Source: Moorena sp. SIOASIH
GTDB lineage: Bacteria > Cyanobacteriota > Cyanobacteriia > Cyanobacteriales > Coleofasciculaceae
Length of the DNA stretch: 64,000 bases
Direction: 5' to 3'
Assembly: GCF_010671925.1 (NCBI RefSeq)
Contig: NZ_JAAHIH010000006.1
Location: 1-64,000 of the forward strand
This document shows, piece after piece, positions 35,336-44,373 of the stretch (position 1 is its first letter; each line of letters starts with the position of its first letter). Below the pieces are notes generated by a model. It had not been told where the DNA came from. It searched no databases and saw only the letters and a program-made list of their open reading frames with translations. Both the position numbers and the translations under genes were made by a program.

Positions 35336-36409
35336 TTAGCCATTACCAGCGGTAACAACCTCACGAATAAAGGCAGTATCAGCAGATTGAGTACAAGAGG
35401 TGACAGGCATGATACCTAGTGCCTGAAGGTCAGCATTAACCATGATTTCAACCAGTTGTTTAAAGCTCACTGAAGGTTGCCAAGGTAGTATGGTATTAGC
35501 CTTGGTGGCATCACCCAACAACAGGTCTACTTCAGCAGGCCGAAAGTACCGTGGATCGATTTCAACGTATTGCTGCCAATCCAAATTCACTAAGCCAAAG
35601 GCAATATCGAGAAACTCCCGAATTGAGTGAGTTTGACCGGTAGCAACAACATAGTCATCAGGTTCGTCTTGTTGCAGCATTAGCCACATAGCGCGGACAT
35701 AATCCTTGGCATAGCCCCAGTCCCGTCTGGCATCGAGATTGCCCAGGTAAAGTTTCTTCTGCTGACCAGCTACAATGCGCGCCAAAGCACGGGTAATTTT
35801 GCGAGTGACAAAGGTTTCGCCGCGTCGGGGACTTTCGTGGTTAAACAAAATTCCATTACAGGCAAATAGCCCATAGGATTCGCGATAGTTGATAGTCTGC
35901 CAGTGGGCATAGACTTTTGCACAGGCATAAGGACTACGGGGATAAAATGGTGTAGTTTCTGACTGAGGCACAGCCTGCACTAGCCCAAACATTTCAGAAG
36001 AGCCAGCCTGGTAAAAGCGTACCTGAGAGCCAATCCGCTGTTGATAGTGCCGTACCGCTTCCAACAAACGCAAGGTTCCTATACCTGTGGCATCGACGGT
36101 GTATTCTGGTGAATCAAAGCTGACCCGCACATGGGACTGAGCTCCGAGGTTGTACACCTCTATCGGCTGCACGTTTTCTAGGATGCGTTGTAGTGTCAAG
36201 CCATCAGTCAGGTCTCCGTAATGGAGAAATAACCGTGTCTGTGGATTGTGGGGGTCTTGGTAGATGTGGTCGATGCGATCTGTGTTGAAGGTAGACGTGC
36301 GTCGGATAATGCCATGGACTTCGTACCCTTTTTCCAGCAGCAGTTCCGCTAGATAAGACCCATCTTGACCGGTAATGCCAGTGATTAATGCTCGTTTAAT
36401 GTCTGTCAC
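35336..36409 (-). CDS. gmd: GDP-mannose 4,6-dehydratase
   Basis: A 357-residue extended SDR enzyme matching the family throughout: LITGITGQDGSYLAELL (NADP loop), GIIRRTSTFNTDRIDHIY, YNLGAQSHVRVSFDSPEY, FYQAGSSEMFG with Ser and Glu of the catalytic set, YACAKVYAHW with Tyr and Lys, and FNHESPRRGETFVTRKI and LDARRDWGYAKDYV. It converts GDP-D-mannose to GDP-4-keto-6-deoxymannose, the branch point to GDP-fucose, GDP-rhamnose and relatives, supplying sugar donors for the cluster. No fucose synthase (Fcl) was recognised in the window. The paralogue at 33855 may do the next step. Confidence 0.96.
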   Translation of the reverse strand: MTDIKRALITGITGQDGSYLAELLLEKGYEVHGIIRRTSTFNTDRIDHIYQDPHNPQTRLFLHYGDLTDGLTLQRILENVQPIEVYNLGAQSHVRVSFDSPEYTVDATGIGTLRLLEAVRHYQQRIGSQVRFYQAGSSEMFGLVQAVPQSETTPFYPRSPYACAKVYAHWQTINYRESYGLFACNGILFNHESPRRGETFVTRKITRALARIVAGQQKKLYLGNLDARRDWGYAKDYVRAMWLMLQQDEPDDYVVATGQTHSIREFLDIAFGLVNLDWQQYVEIDPRYFRPAEVDLLLGDATKANTILPWQPSVSFKQLVEIMVNADLQALGIMPVTSCTQSADTAFIREVVTAGNG

Positions 36410-36600
36410 GATTTCTCACAACTCTGATTAGAGTAATTAGTTTGCTAATGTACGGGATGAAGGCAAAGGCAAATCAAAATTGAAAATTGCAATTAATAAC
36501 TTAATAAGTTAGGAAGTTATTAACTTTAGCAAAGGGAACAGGGAGTAGGGAGTAGGGAATATGGCATCAAAAATTCTCACAATTCCTACAGGGATTGCTA

Positions 36601-37401
36601 TTACAGCACTGGAGTACTTTGAGAACCGAACACATGCGATCGCATATCTTCCTGGTGAAGCCTGATCATTCCTGGCAACAACCTCAGCTGTCGCCGCTCC
36701 TCCTGGGTCATCCGAATCACCTCATCCAGTTTCCAAGGACGTGGTCCGACTAAACTCATCTCACCCCTTAGTACATTCACTAACTGCGGTAGTCCATCCA
36801 GACAAAATTGACGCAGCCATTTTCCAAAATGTGTCATCTTAGACGTGACTTTGCCTTTGTGTATAGCTTCAGTGCGAAATTTAATCACTTGGAACAACTT
36901 ACCCCGTTCTCCAGCCCGCCATTGCCGAGAAAAGACTGGTCCTGGTGAAACAATCGCTATCAGCAACATCAATCCCAGGAGCACTGGACTCAGAATCAGT
37001 AGCAATAGAGCAGCTAAACTCGAATCCATCACCCGTTTCAGTCGAGATCGGAATAGTTTTTCCCTACTAGACAATTCTGAGTTGAACGGTACTCTTAGAA
37101 CAGCTTTCTTCTTCGCTTGCTCACAGGCATTAGTCCAAACTCTTAACCCTGTTTCACCCAGATTGGGGTCGATACAAACCAGCCCTACCGACGAGCGTTG
37201 CAAGCAATTACTTAACCAAGACTGACTTTGCAATGGAGGTAGATAATGCTGTTCATTCTTCTGGAGAGGGAGTACCCACAACTGTTTCCGTCGCCACTTG
37301 AGCTTGCAAGGAGGCAAAGAACTGACTGCTGACTCTGGCTCATCATCGATATCTAGGATTGAGATTTTGGAGGTTGTTAGTATGATTCTGGAAGTCGTCA
37401 T
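36601..37401 (-). CDS. Undecaprenyl-phosphate sugar transferase (bacterial sugar transferase family)
   Basis: A 266-residue protein. The first 125 residues are poorly conserved. A membrane segment near 130-152 (SLAALLLLILSPVLLGLML) is followed by the catalytic region: GPVFSRQWRAGERGKLFQVIKF, then LDGLPQLVNVLRGEMSLVGPRP. This is the signature of priming transferases that place a sugar-1-phosphate on undecaprenyl phosphate. The usual ELPQ is GLPQ here, and the start of the N-terminal region lacks extra membrane segments, so it is a short WcaJ-type. It would start the repeat unit in the cytoplasm. A second such enzyme is at 41794, so one may serve another polymer. Confidence 0.88.
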   Translation of the reverse strand: MTTSRIILTTSKISILDIDDEPESAVSSLPPCKLKWRRKQLWVLPLQKNEQHYLPPLQSQSWLSNCLQRSSVGLVCIDPNLGETGLRVWTNACEQAKKKAVLRVPFNSELSSREKLFRSRLKRVMDSSLAALLLLILSPVLLGLMLLIAIVSPGPVFSRQWRAGERGKLFQVIKFRTEAIHKGKVTSKMTHFGKWLRQFCLDGLPQLVNVLRGEMSLVGPRPWKLDEVIRMTQEERRQLRLLPGMIRLHQEDMRSHVFGSQSTPVL

Positions 37402-37723
37402 AAATAGTTACTCCATTTCACCGAAATCAAAATTCAAAGGTTAGATCCTGTTAGGTTTAATACGTATCATTCTCAGGTTTTCGTTAATTGAAACTTGAAA
37501 CGTAAGCTATCAGCTATCAGCTATCAGCTATCAGCTATCAGCTATCAGTTTTTGAGTAAAACAGGTAAGCATTGGAATAATGCTGAGTTACGTCAGCTGT
37601 TCCCGTAGCGTGGGCCAAAGGCCGACGGCTCAAGGCTGACGGCTCAAGGCTGACGGCTAAATGCTTACTTAACAATTAACAAGTTTCAATTAACAATTAA
37701 CAAGTTTCAATTAACCAAAAAAT
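37402..37723. repeat. Repeat-filled gap: CTATCAG heptamers and others
   Basis: Six CTATCAG heptamers occupy 37506-37549. A dispersed-repeat copy (TGTTCCCGTAGCGTGGGCC) is at 37599-37623, GGCTGACGGCTCAA repeats at 37621-37655, and two direct copies of AATTAACAAGTTTC at 37674-37715. No gene is present. Confidence 0.9.
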
Positions 37724-39985
37724 TCAACGAGACTTGACATGATTGCTGAACTGACGCTCTAGTTGTGGAGACACTGGAAGATCAGATACAGGCTGCTTTG
37801 GTTCAATAGCACCATGGCTATTTCGCGAACCATAGTAAGCGTAGTTCTGATTAGAACTCTTGACCCCGTTAGCAATGATTCCAATCAGGTTTAAATTCCT
37901 GAGTATAGCAGTAGCCTGGCTGAGTTGAGATTGAGTAACTCGCTCTAGGCGTCCTACCATCAGCACACCTTGGCACAAAGATGCTGCTTGGAGTGCATCC
38001 ACCATACCTAACACTGGGGGAGTATCCAGCAACACCAGATCATAGTTCTGCTGAAACTCTGCCATTAAGTTCTTCATCCGTTTAGAACCCAACAGCTTAA
38101 CTGGGTCAATTGGGGTTGGTCCAGCAGTCAAAACATCAATGGTTGACCCCAAAGGTGAGATACTAACTGGGCTGGGTGTAGCAGTATCATCTTCCAATAA
38201 AGTAGAAAGTCCTTCCTGATTGGAGAGACCAAGTTGTTGGTGCAACCTCGGACGGCGCATATCTACATCAATTAGCAGTACTCGTCGATGTAAACGAGCA
38301 GCACTCAAGGCTAAACCCAACGCCAGAGTTGACTTCCCCTCACCAGACAGCGCTGACGTAATCATCAGGGATTTCCACTCAGAACCAGAATTGAGCAACT
38401 GGATATTCACATAAATCATGTCCAGTGCTTCCTGAAATGGTCGCCATCCCAACAGTTCCATCATCGGAAGTGCTCTCTCGGACTGGCTCAAGTTAAGATT
38501 CAGAACAGGTTTACTGATTTTACCCTCCGGCAACTCTGGAATCATACCTAGCAAGGGTAGAGCCACTTGATTTTTCAAATCATCAGAGCTATGAATTCCA
38601 TCGTCCATGGCTTCCCGCACAAAGGCAGCCACACCACCGAGAAATAACCCAACCACTGCACCCAATAATAGGTCTTGGGTCATATTAGGACCGGTCTTGA
38701 AGCCCGGTAAAGGTGCTTCTACAACTTGCCAGTTAAATCCCCCCCGAGCCAATTCGATGCTTAACTCCTGCCGTGCTTGCAGTAGCTGCTGCAGAGTATT
38801 TTGTTGAATTGCTACTTGCGGTTGTAGACGATTGTACTGAGCAATCAGGGCTGGGAATTCCCTGAGTTGGATACGGATTTCCTGCTCTGTTTTGATCAGG
38901 GCTTGATCACGAGTCTGTAGACTGACTAGATTAATTTGCGAGGTGATCAGTTCGTTGACCAGATTGATATCAACACCACCGAGCTGTCCTTCTGTCAGGA
39001 GGTTACTTCCAGTGCTAACCAGTTGAGTCGGAACTTGCCCTAAAACCCGTCTGGTTTCTTCCTGCAAGAGCGCAAACACACTCTGACGCTGTTCAATTAA
39101 TTTTTGAATACTAGGATGAGCTTCAGTATAAATCCGACTTTGCTCCACCAAAGCCAGTTCTATTCTTTGGATTTCATTGAGCAAATTTTGATAGCGCCCA
39201 GATTGACTCAAGCGGGAGGAGGTCAAAGCATTTTGTGGTGAACGAGCCAGTTTTTGCTGAACAGCCTGGTAGCGAGTCTGAGTTTCCATGTACTGAGCGC
39301 GGATGGCTCGGCGCTCCTGTTCAATCCCATTCAGAGTTTGACTGACAGCGAGAGCTTGTTGTGAGGGATCAATCAGGTTTTTGCTCTTGCGAAACTGCTC
39401 TAGCCGTTGCTCAGCTTGCTCAAGATTCTTACGAGCTGTTGGCAACTGCTGATTGATAAAAGCAAGACCTTTATTCAATCGCATTTCCTGCTGCTCTAAG
39501 TTATACTCTTGATAAACCTTTTGAATAGCTTGCAGTACTTTTTGAGTTTTAATCCGGTCATTGCTGGTGTAGACCGCTTGAAATACTTTAGTTTCAGTTT
39601 TACCCTGCAGTACTTGAGCTAATCTTAAGGAGCCTCTGATATCACGGATTGTGATATCTGGGTAGTCATCACGAAGCAAATCCACTGCTCGTTGAATCAA
39701 CTCAGAACTACGCATCAGCTGTAACTGAGTAGCATAATCGATATCAACAGTGGACTCAGTAAACTGACTCTCGATTCCTCGTGTTTTATCTATATAATTA
39801 GGCTCCACCAACAGCTGTAGAGAGCTGATATAAGTCGGCTCTTTATTGAGAGTGATATAGAAGGCAATCGGCAAGCTTGTCAACAGTACACTTAGAATCC
39901 ACAAGCGTCTGCGCCACAAAACTGCCAACAGTTGGCCATACCCTGCATCTGTTTCACCGGCTGCGTTTAAATCAAGTTCCTTCAT
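37724..39985 (-). CDS. Wzc-type polysaccharide co-polymerase with tyrosine autokinase
   Basis: A 753-residue protein. Residues 18-50 hold the first membrane segment and 50-430 form the Wzz periplasmic domain with long coiled coils. The second membrane segment is near 437-457. The C-terminal BY-kinase has Walker A SALSGEGKST at 544-553, Walker A' VLLIDVDMRRPRLH at 569-582 and Walker B LVLLDTPPV at 650-658. A small Tyr cluster, YAYYG at 715-719, sits where the autophosphorylated tail is expected, but it is short compared with Wzc of enterobacteria. It controls chain length and export in cycles of phosphorylation. No Wza-type outer-membrane exporter or matching phosphatase was seen in the window. 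Confidence 0.95.
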   Translation of the reverse strand: MKELDLNAAGETDAGYGQLLAVLWRRRLWILSVLLTSLPIAFYITLNKEPTYISSLQLLVEPNYIDKTRGIESQFTESTVDIDYATQLQLMRSSELIQRAVDLLRDDYPDITIRDIRGSLRLAQVLQGKTETKVFQAVYTSNDRIKTQKVLQAIQKVYQEYNLEQQEMRLNKGLAFINQQLPTARKNLEQAEQRLEQFRKSKNLIDPSQQALAVSQTLNGIEQERRAIRAQYMETQTRYQAVQQKLARSPQNALTSSRLSQSGRYQNLLNEIQRIELALVEQSRIYTEAHPSIQKLIEQRQSVFALLQEETRRVLGQVPTQLVSTGSNLLTEGQLGGVDINLVNELITSQINLVSLQTRDQALIKTEQEIRIQLREFPALIAQYNRLQPQVAIQQNTLQQLLQARQELSIELARGGFNWQVVEAPLPGFKTGPNMTQDLLLGAVVGLFLGGVAAFVREAMDDGIHSSDDLKNQVALPLLGMIPELPEGKISKPVLNLNLSQSERALPMMELLGWRPFQEALDMIYVNIQLLNSGSEWKSLMITSALSGEGKSTLALGLALSAARLHRRVLLIDVDMRRPRLHQQLGLSNQEGLSTLLEDDTATPSPVSISPLGSTIDVLTAGPTPIDPVKLLGSKRMKNLMAEFQQNYDLVLLDTPPVLGMVDALQAASLCQGVLMVGRLERVTQSQLSQATAILRNLNLIGIIANGVKSSNQNYAYYGSRNSHGAIEPKQPVSDLPVSPQLERQFSNHVKSR

Positions 39986-40551
39986 GGGATTTTAGATTAA
40001 TGATTGACAAGTTTGGATTGGATTTTTAATTGACATCAATTCCAGTGAATCAAGTCTAAACTAGTCCCGGGATGATTAGTAATCGGTTTAGATAAAATCT
40101 GGTTAATCACTTTGTTCATATTCGATAGGGTTTTGTCAATTTTTTTTGAAAAAAAAGTTAATTAAAATTAACCATTAACCCTTGACAATTTGCAATTGCA
40201 ATATGACCAAGCTGTCGTCATCGCAATTCTCCAGGATACCTGCAACAAATTTTCCCTATCTTATGGGAATAGGGAATTAGGAATTGGACTCTGATTACCC
40301 ATTACCCATTACCCATTACCAATGAACCGACAATCATAGGTTGCATCCCTTTTAGAGAAAGGTTATAAAAAGAAGTAGTCAACCGGACCTGATATTATCT
40401 ATTACCCATCACCAGTCACCCGAGCAGGACTATATTCATTAGTCCACTAGATTTGATCTAATAATTTTGGAGTATCGACCAGTATAAATCCCAGGAAATC
40501 AACGAAAAAATCCAAAATCCAAAATCTAAAATCAGCCCAGCCACTATCCTG
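39986..40551. other. Intergenic with TTACCCA heptamers
   Basis: About 565 bases without a gene. Four TTACCCA heptamers lie at 40294-40320. The rest is AT-rich with scattered CCAAAATC repeats near 40510. Confidence 0.7.
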
Positions 40552-41697
40552 TCACCTAGCTAAAGTGGGAACCTTGGTTGAATGGCGTAACGAATGGCTC
40601 AAATTAACAGGCTGTCCCCTGACCGTTTTATCAATAATTTGGCCAACTTTGTTAAAGAAAACGTCTTCAGTGAAATGACTCAGGGCATGGTCTCGGATTT
40701 TGGCATAATTCCAGGGAATTTCCCTAGCCTCAAGTAGTGCAGCTTGGAGTGCTTCCGGTGTTTGCCGTTTAAAAAACACCCCTGTCGTCCCTGGTATCTG
40801 AGTATCCAAAACACCACCGGCACCGTAGGCAATTACTGGGGTACCACTGGCGTTGGCTTCGATTGGCACTAAACCGTAATCTTCTAAAGCCGCCACGATC
40901 ACCCCACGAGCTTTTGCCATCAAATGACAACGCTGTTTATCGCTGACGTATCCCAAGAATCGAATATTGTCCAAGGCTTTAGATTCTAGACGCTCTCGCT
41001 CTGGACCATCACCAGATATTAATAAAGGCCAGCCTAGCCAATTAAACGCCTCGATAATCAGATCGATACGCTTGTAACCCAGTAAACGAGATGATACTAG
41101 GTAAAAGTCTTCCTTTTGGTCGGAAAACACAAATTTATGGCTATTTATTGGATAGTTGACCGTCATGGCTGGCTTACCATAGATATTCTGGATACGCCGA
41201 GCGACAGTGGTCGAGTTAGCAATGTAAATGTCCGGCTCCTGGGCATAGTCCAGGTCTACTTTTCTGATCAACTGGAAGACTTTATCAATTACAGGAGAAA
41301 ACGCTCTATATTCTCCATACTCCTTGAGGTAAGTTTGCGTATCCCACAAAAAACGGGTGACATTGTGGCAAAAGCAAACATGCTTGGCTCCTAATTTTTT
41401 CTTGACCGCCTTTGCGAAGCTTGAACAACTACTGATAATCAAATCGTAATTTTCTAAATCCAAGGCTCGAAAAGCTGGATAGTAAAACGGAGCCAAGAGT
41501 CTGAAGTATTTCGTTGACCCTGGAATGTTCTGAAGTCCGGTGGTATGCACTAGGCGCTCACCTAGGTCAATGGTGTTCTGGGCATCATACAAGGATGTGA
41601 ACACATCAGCACTAGGGAAGCGCTTACAAAGCAGTTCAAATACCCGTTCTGCTCCACCCTTTTGCGTTAGATAATCATGAACTAGGGCAACTTTCAT
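40552..41697 (-). CDS. Glycosyltransferase family 4
   Basis: A 381-residue GT-B enzyme. It starts MKVALVHDYLTQKGGAERVFE with the GG acceptor loop, then has VCFCHNVTRFLWD, typical of mannosyltransferases of the WbaZ/MtfA group. The donor domain has SRLLGYKRIDLIIEAFNWLG and YGLVPIEANASGTPVIAYGAGG, the EX7E motif in EDYGLVPIE. This group often transfers mannose from GDP-mannose, which agrees with the gmd gene in the cluster. The specific linkage is unknown. Confidence 0.92.
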   Translation of the reverse strand: MKVALVHDYLTQKGGAERVFELLCKRFPSADVFTSLYDAQNTIDLGERLVHTTGLQNIPGSTKYFRLLAPFYYPAFRALDLENYDLIISSCSSFAKAVKKKLGAKHVCFCHNVTRFLWDTQTYLKEYGEYRAFSPVIDKVFQLIRKVDLDYAQEPDIYIANSTTVARRIQNIYGKPAMTVNYPINSHKFVFSDQKEDFYLVSSRLLGYKRIDLIIEAFNWLGWPLLISGDGPERERLESKALDNIRFLGYVSDKQRCHLMAKARGVIVAALEDYGLVPIEANASGTPVIAYGAGGVLDTQIPGTTGVFFKRQTPEALQAALLEAREIPWNYAKIRDHALSHFTEDVFFNKVGQIIDKTVRGQPVNLSHSLRHSTKVPTLAR

Positions 41698-41793
41698 GCT
41701 TGTTTAATGGAAAACCTATTCCTAGAGAATACTCTAATCTATTTACCATTAGATTTAATTTGTATCCGGAATTTTACCAAGATATTTTTGAGC

Positions 41794-42792
41794 CTAAACG
41801 GCTCCATTATTTTTCGACAACAAGATAAAAGTTGTTTTGATAATGAGCTTAAGGTCATACATTAAGCTCCAGTTTCGTTGGTAGCGTAAATCCAGTTTAA
41901 TTATATCTGCAAAATCCCGAACTTGCGATCGCCCATGCACCTGCCACTCTCCAGTCATTCCCGGTTTAACATTCAACCGTTGCCACTCGGGAACCTCATA
42001 GATTTCCACTTCCTTAGGTACCGGTGGTCTAGTACCTACCAAACTCATTTCACCTTTAATGACATTCCAGAACTGAGGTAGTTCATCCAAACTAGTTTTC
42101 CGCAAAAACCGACCCACCCTGGTGATTCTAGGGTCATTTTCGTTTTTGAATATCTTGCCATCCTTAGCTTGATTTTGAACGCTATCTTTCTGGGCTTCAG
42201 CATCAGTATACATTGAGCGGAATTTCCAGATCCGAAATTCCTTACCCATCCAACCACAGCGAATTTGACTAAATAAGATGGGGCCAGGACTGTCGAGTTT
42301 AATCGCGATCGCAATGGGAAGAAATAATATGGCCGTAATTCCTAAACCTACTATTCCCCCCACTATGTCTAAGCATCGCTTAGCCCAAGAGCGTGTAGAT
42401 GGGTGAGTTGTTGGTAACTGAGCCTTTGACCAATTGACAGCTATTGTTGTCAGGTTATCTAGGGGGTCAAGAATTAATTTTTTGTCTAGCCCAGTCATGA
42501 CCAACACAGCCATAACTGGAGAAGTTATACCCCTTAGTATTAGTGAGACCCCGTTTTCCTGAGTGATTTTGTGATTCCTTACTAAGGCACCAATTCCGCT
42601 ACTATCGATAAATCCTGTCTGACTGAAGTCGGCAATGATAAGCTTAGGACAATAAGGTTTTTGGAGAAGCTGATCACAGGTTTCTTTAAATTCTATTGCT
42701 TCGAGTCTGCTCAGGCGGATCGGTAACTGCACTACAGCAGCTTCATTTATGAACCCTGCCTGGCCAGAAGTTTTTAACCTTGACTGCATCAT
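41794..42792 (-). CDS. STAS-domain fused to undecaprenyl-phosphate sugar transferase
   Basis: A 332-residue fusion. Residues 15-115 form a STAS (anti-anti-sigma factor) domain with the conserved FIDSSGIGALVRNH loop at about 61-74, the site of Ser phosphorylation in SpoIIAA/RsbV relatives. Residues 135-332 form a complete bacterial sugar transferase: RCLDIVGGIVGLGITAI (membrane segment), SPGPILFSQIRCGWMGKEF, FRSMYTDAEAQ, LDELPQFWNVIKGEMSLVG and PGMTGEWQVHGRS. This is the priming enzyme for exopolysaccharide assembly and the first gene of the minus-strand cluster. The STAS part suggests that partner switching controls the enzyme or its localisation. This is inference, since no cognate kinase or phosphatase gene is in the window. 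Confidence 0.92.
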   Translation of the reverse strand: MMQSRLKTSGQAGFINEAAVVQLPIRLSRLEAIEFKETCDQLLQKPYCPKLIIADFSQTGFIDSSGIGALVRNHKITQENGVSLILRGITSPVMAVLVMTGLDKKLILDPLDNLTTIAVNWSKAQLPTTHPSTRSWAKRCLDIVGGIVGLGITAILFLPIAIAIKLDSPGPILFSQIRCGWMGKEFRIWKFRSMYTDAEAQKDSVQNQAKDGKIFKNENDPRITRVGRFLRKTSLDELPQFWNVIKGEMSLVGTRPPVPKEVEIYEVPEWQRLNVKPGMTGEWQVHGRSQVRDFADIIKLDLRYQRNWSLMYDLKLIIKTTFILLSKNNGAV

Positions 42793-43601
42793 GATGAAAT
42801 AGGAATTAGAATGTCCATTAAATCGTCACTTTTTAGAGAGTAGATTTCAACTATGTAGGAATTGTGTAGTAAGTTTCGCAATCCTATGAACACCCTAGGT
42901 TTGAACCGTACATAGACGTACGGCTTCTCCGCCCTTGATTCAGGCAATGGTAAAATTTATATTACTCTTTCAATTTCGGTTTGAGGGTTAGAGCAAGGTT
43001 AATGGTTAATGGTTAATGGTTTTAATTATTGATACCTAATGCCTTGTGTAACCGTACCTAGTATGGAAAAGCCTAGTGTAACCCTCACTTAAATTTTGAC
43101 GGAGTAATAGCTAGACTTCAGAGGATCAATTAACCGGTGGTAAAAATCAAAAATGGATACAAATTACCCATTTATAATTTTATCTCGTTACTATATAAGT
43201 AAGCATTTTTGATTACTCATTTGTCAGCAGTAACGTTGGTTAATTAATGTTCTGTATAATCCGGGATGAATGACTACTATAACTTTCATGAGTTTTTCAT
43301 AAAATCCTGACAGAGCTAAAAATTTTTGATGAATTTTTCTTAAAGACGCTAAATATACCTGAGGTCAATTGCCACATCCGTCTTGAGACTGATGACTTGG
43401 ATGGTGGCAGGGAGTTGCACTCAGTCTAATGGCCTAAGGCTAAAGCTTTGGGCTACACCAACCAAGTCCATCTAGGTAGGTAAATTATATAGCGCCATAG
43501 TTTGTGATGACTTATACAGGGACTATACCTGTAGGGTCTCGCTCCGGATCTTACTAAGCTGTCACACATTTAAATTGTATTTAAATTGTGAAGAGGCGCG
43601 C
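42793..43601. other. Intergenic, expected promoter region of the exopolysaccharide cluster
   Basis: About 800 bases, AT-rich, with AATGGTT heptamers near 43000-43020 and no gene. The promoter for the long minus-strand cluster should lie here, but no strong box was recognised. Confidence 0.5.
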
Positions 43602-43661
43602 TGATGGGGAGATGGGGAGATGGGGAGATAGGGAGATAGGGAGATGGGGAGATGGGGAGAG
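43602..43661. repeat. GATGGGGA tandem array
   Basis: About seven copies of an 8-base unit with one-base variants (GATAGGGA). Unlike most arrays in this window its period is eight, not seven. Confidence 0.85.
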
Positions 43662-43712
43662 GGTAGACCGGCTTTTGGACAAGTGGATCGAGGGGAAATT
43701 TAAATGCTTATT

Positions 43713-43773
43713 AGCTGTCCGGCAAAATTCATCCCACACCTAATGCGCAGCATAGGTGTGGGATGAATTTTGC
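43713..43773. mobile_element. Palindromic MITE-like element, copy 1
   Basis: The arms GCAAAATTCATCCCACACC (43722-43740) and GGTGTGGGATGAATTTTGC (43755-43773) are perfect inverse copies around a 14-base loop. The flanking AGCTGTCCG is part of the unit. The second copy lies at 58550-58611 in the other orientation. Confidence 0.85.
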
Positions 43774-43822
43774 ACAGAGTATGTATGGAATTGCTATAAT
43801 ATATGTACTGATAAACAAAGCC

Positions 43823-43846
43823 GTTCGCGTAGCGTGGCCAAAGGCC
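43823..43846. repeat. Dispersed GCGTAGCGTGGCC palindromic repeat
   Basis: GTTCGCGTAGCGTGGCC followed by AAAGGCC, one base different from the copies in the 30131-30359 array and in the opposite orientation. Confidence 0.85.
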
Positions 43847-43890
43847 TTAAATGCTGGTTTGTCAGCTATTTAACTAGCAAAAAAATCTAA

Positions 43891-44026
43891 TTTTTGTATT
43901 GTTCCGGCGCGGAGGGGCATCCCGTGTCGTTAATAAAGCAAGCCTACGTATCCGAACCGTTGGGTGGAGTTGGCAAGAAGCCCACACTGACCTTACAGGT
44001 TCAGTGTGGGAGTATGTCACCTGACA
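43891..44026 (+). mobile_element. Orphan IS200/IS605-type right end / omega RNA-like remnant, copy 2
   Basis: Shares ordered blocks with 4733-4885, ends in a perfect CCCACACTGA...TCAGTGTGGG hairpin followed by GTCAC. The same hairpin, one base changed, forms the 3' end of the tnpB pseudogene at 57081-57130. This copy has no nuclease gene. A small frame starting at 43894 is only the shadow of the conserved RNA-like sequence. Confidence 0.55.
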
Positions 44027-44373
44027 TAAGCGCGTTTGTTGCCCAGTTTTGCCTAAGTCCTGTTTATGCTACTGTGGGCGAATTAAGTATGAGTCTGACC
44101 CCCATACCATCTGTAGGAGCAATTGAGTAAGCTTATGAAGCTTCCCCCTCTTCCCTCCCTTCCCCATAATTTGCGGCGTTGCTTAATAATGGAATGATTT
44201 TAAGAGTGAGGTGGAATAGGCATCTTGCCGTAGAATGGGCATCTTGGTGGAACTGGCATCTTGCGTGGAACTGGCATCTTGCCAGTTTCAATATATTTTG
44301 GGGCGGGCAGGATGCCCACTCTACTCCTATTCATTCAAAGACTGACGCAACGCCTAATTTGCTGTGGGCAGCT
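44027..44373. repeat. Gap with GGCATCTTG repeats
   Basis: GGCATCTTGCC-type units occur four times between 44219 and 44284 with variable spacers, followed by GGCGGGCAGGATGCCCAC with the inverse of the unit. No gene is supported. Confidence 0.75.
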
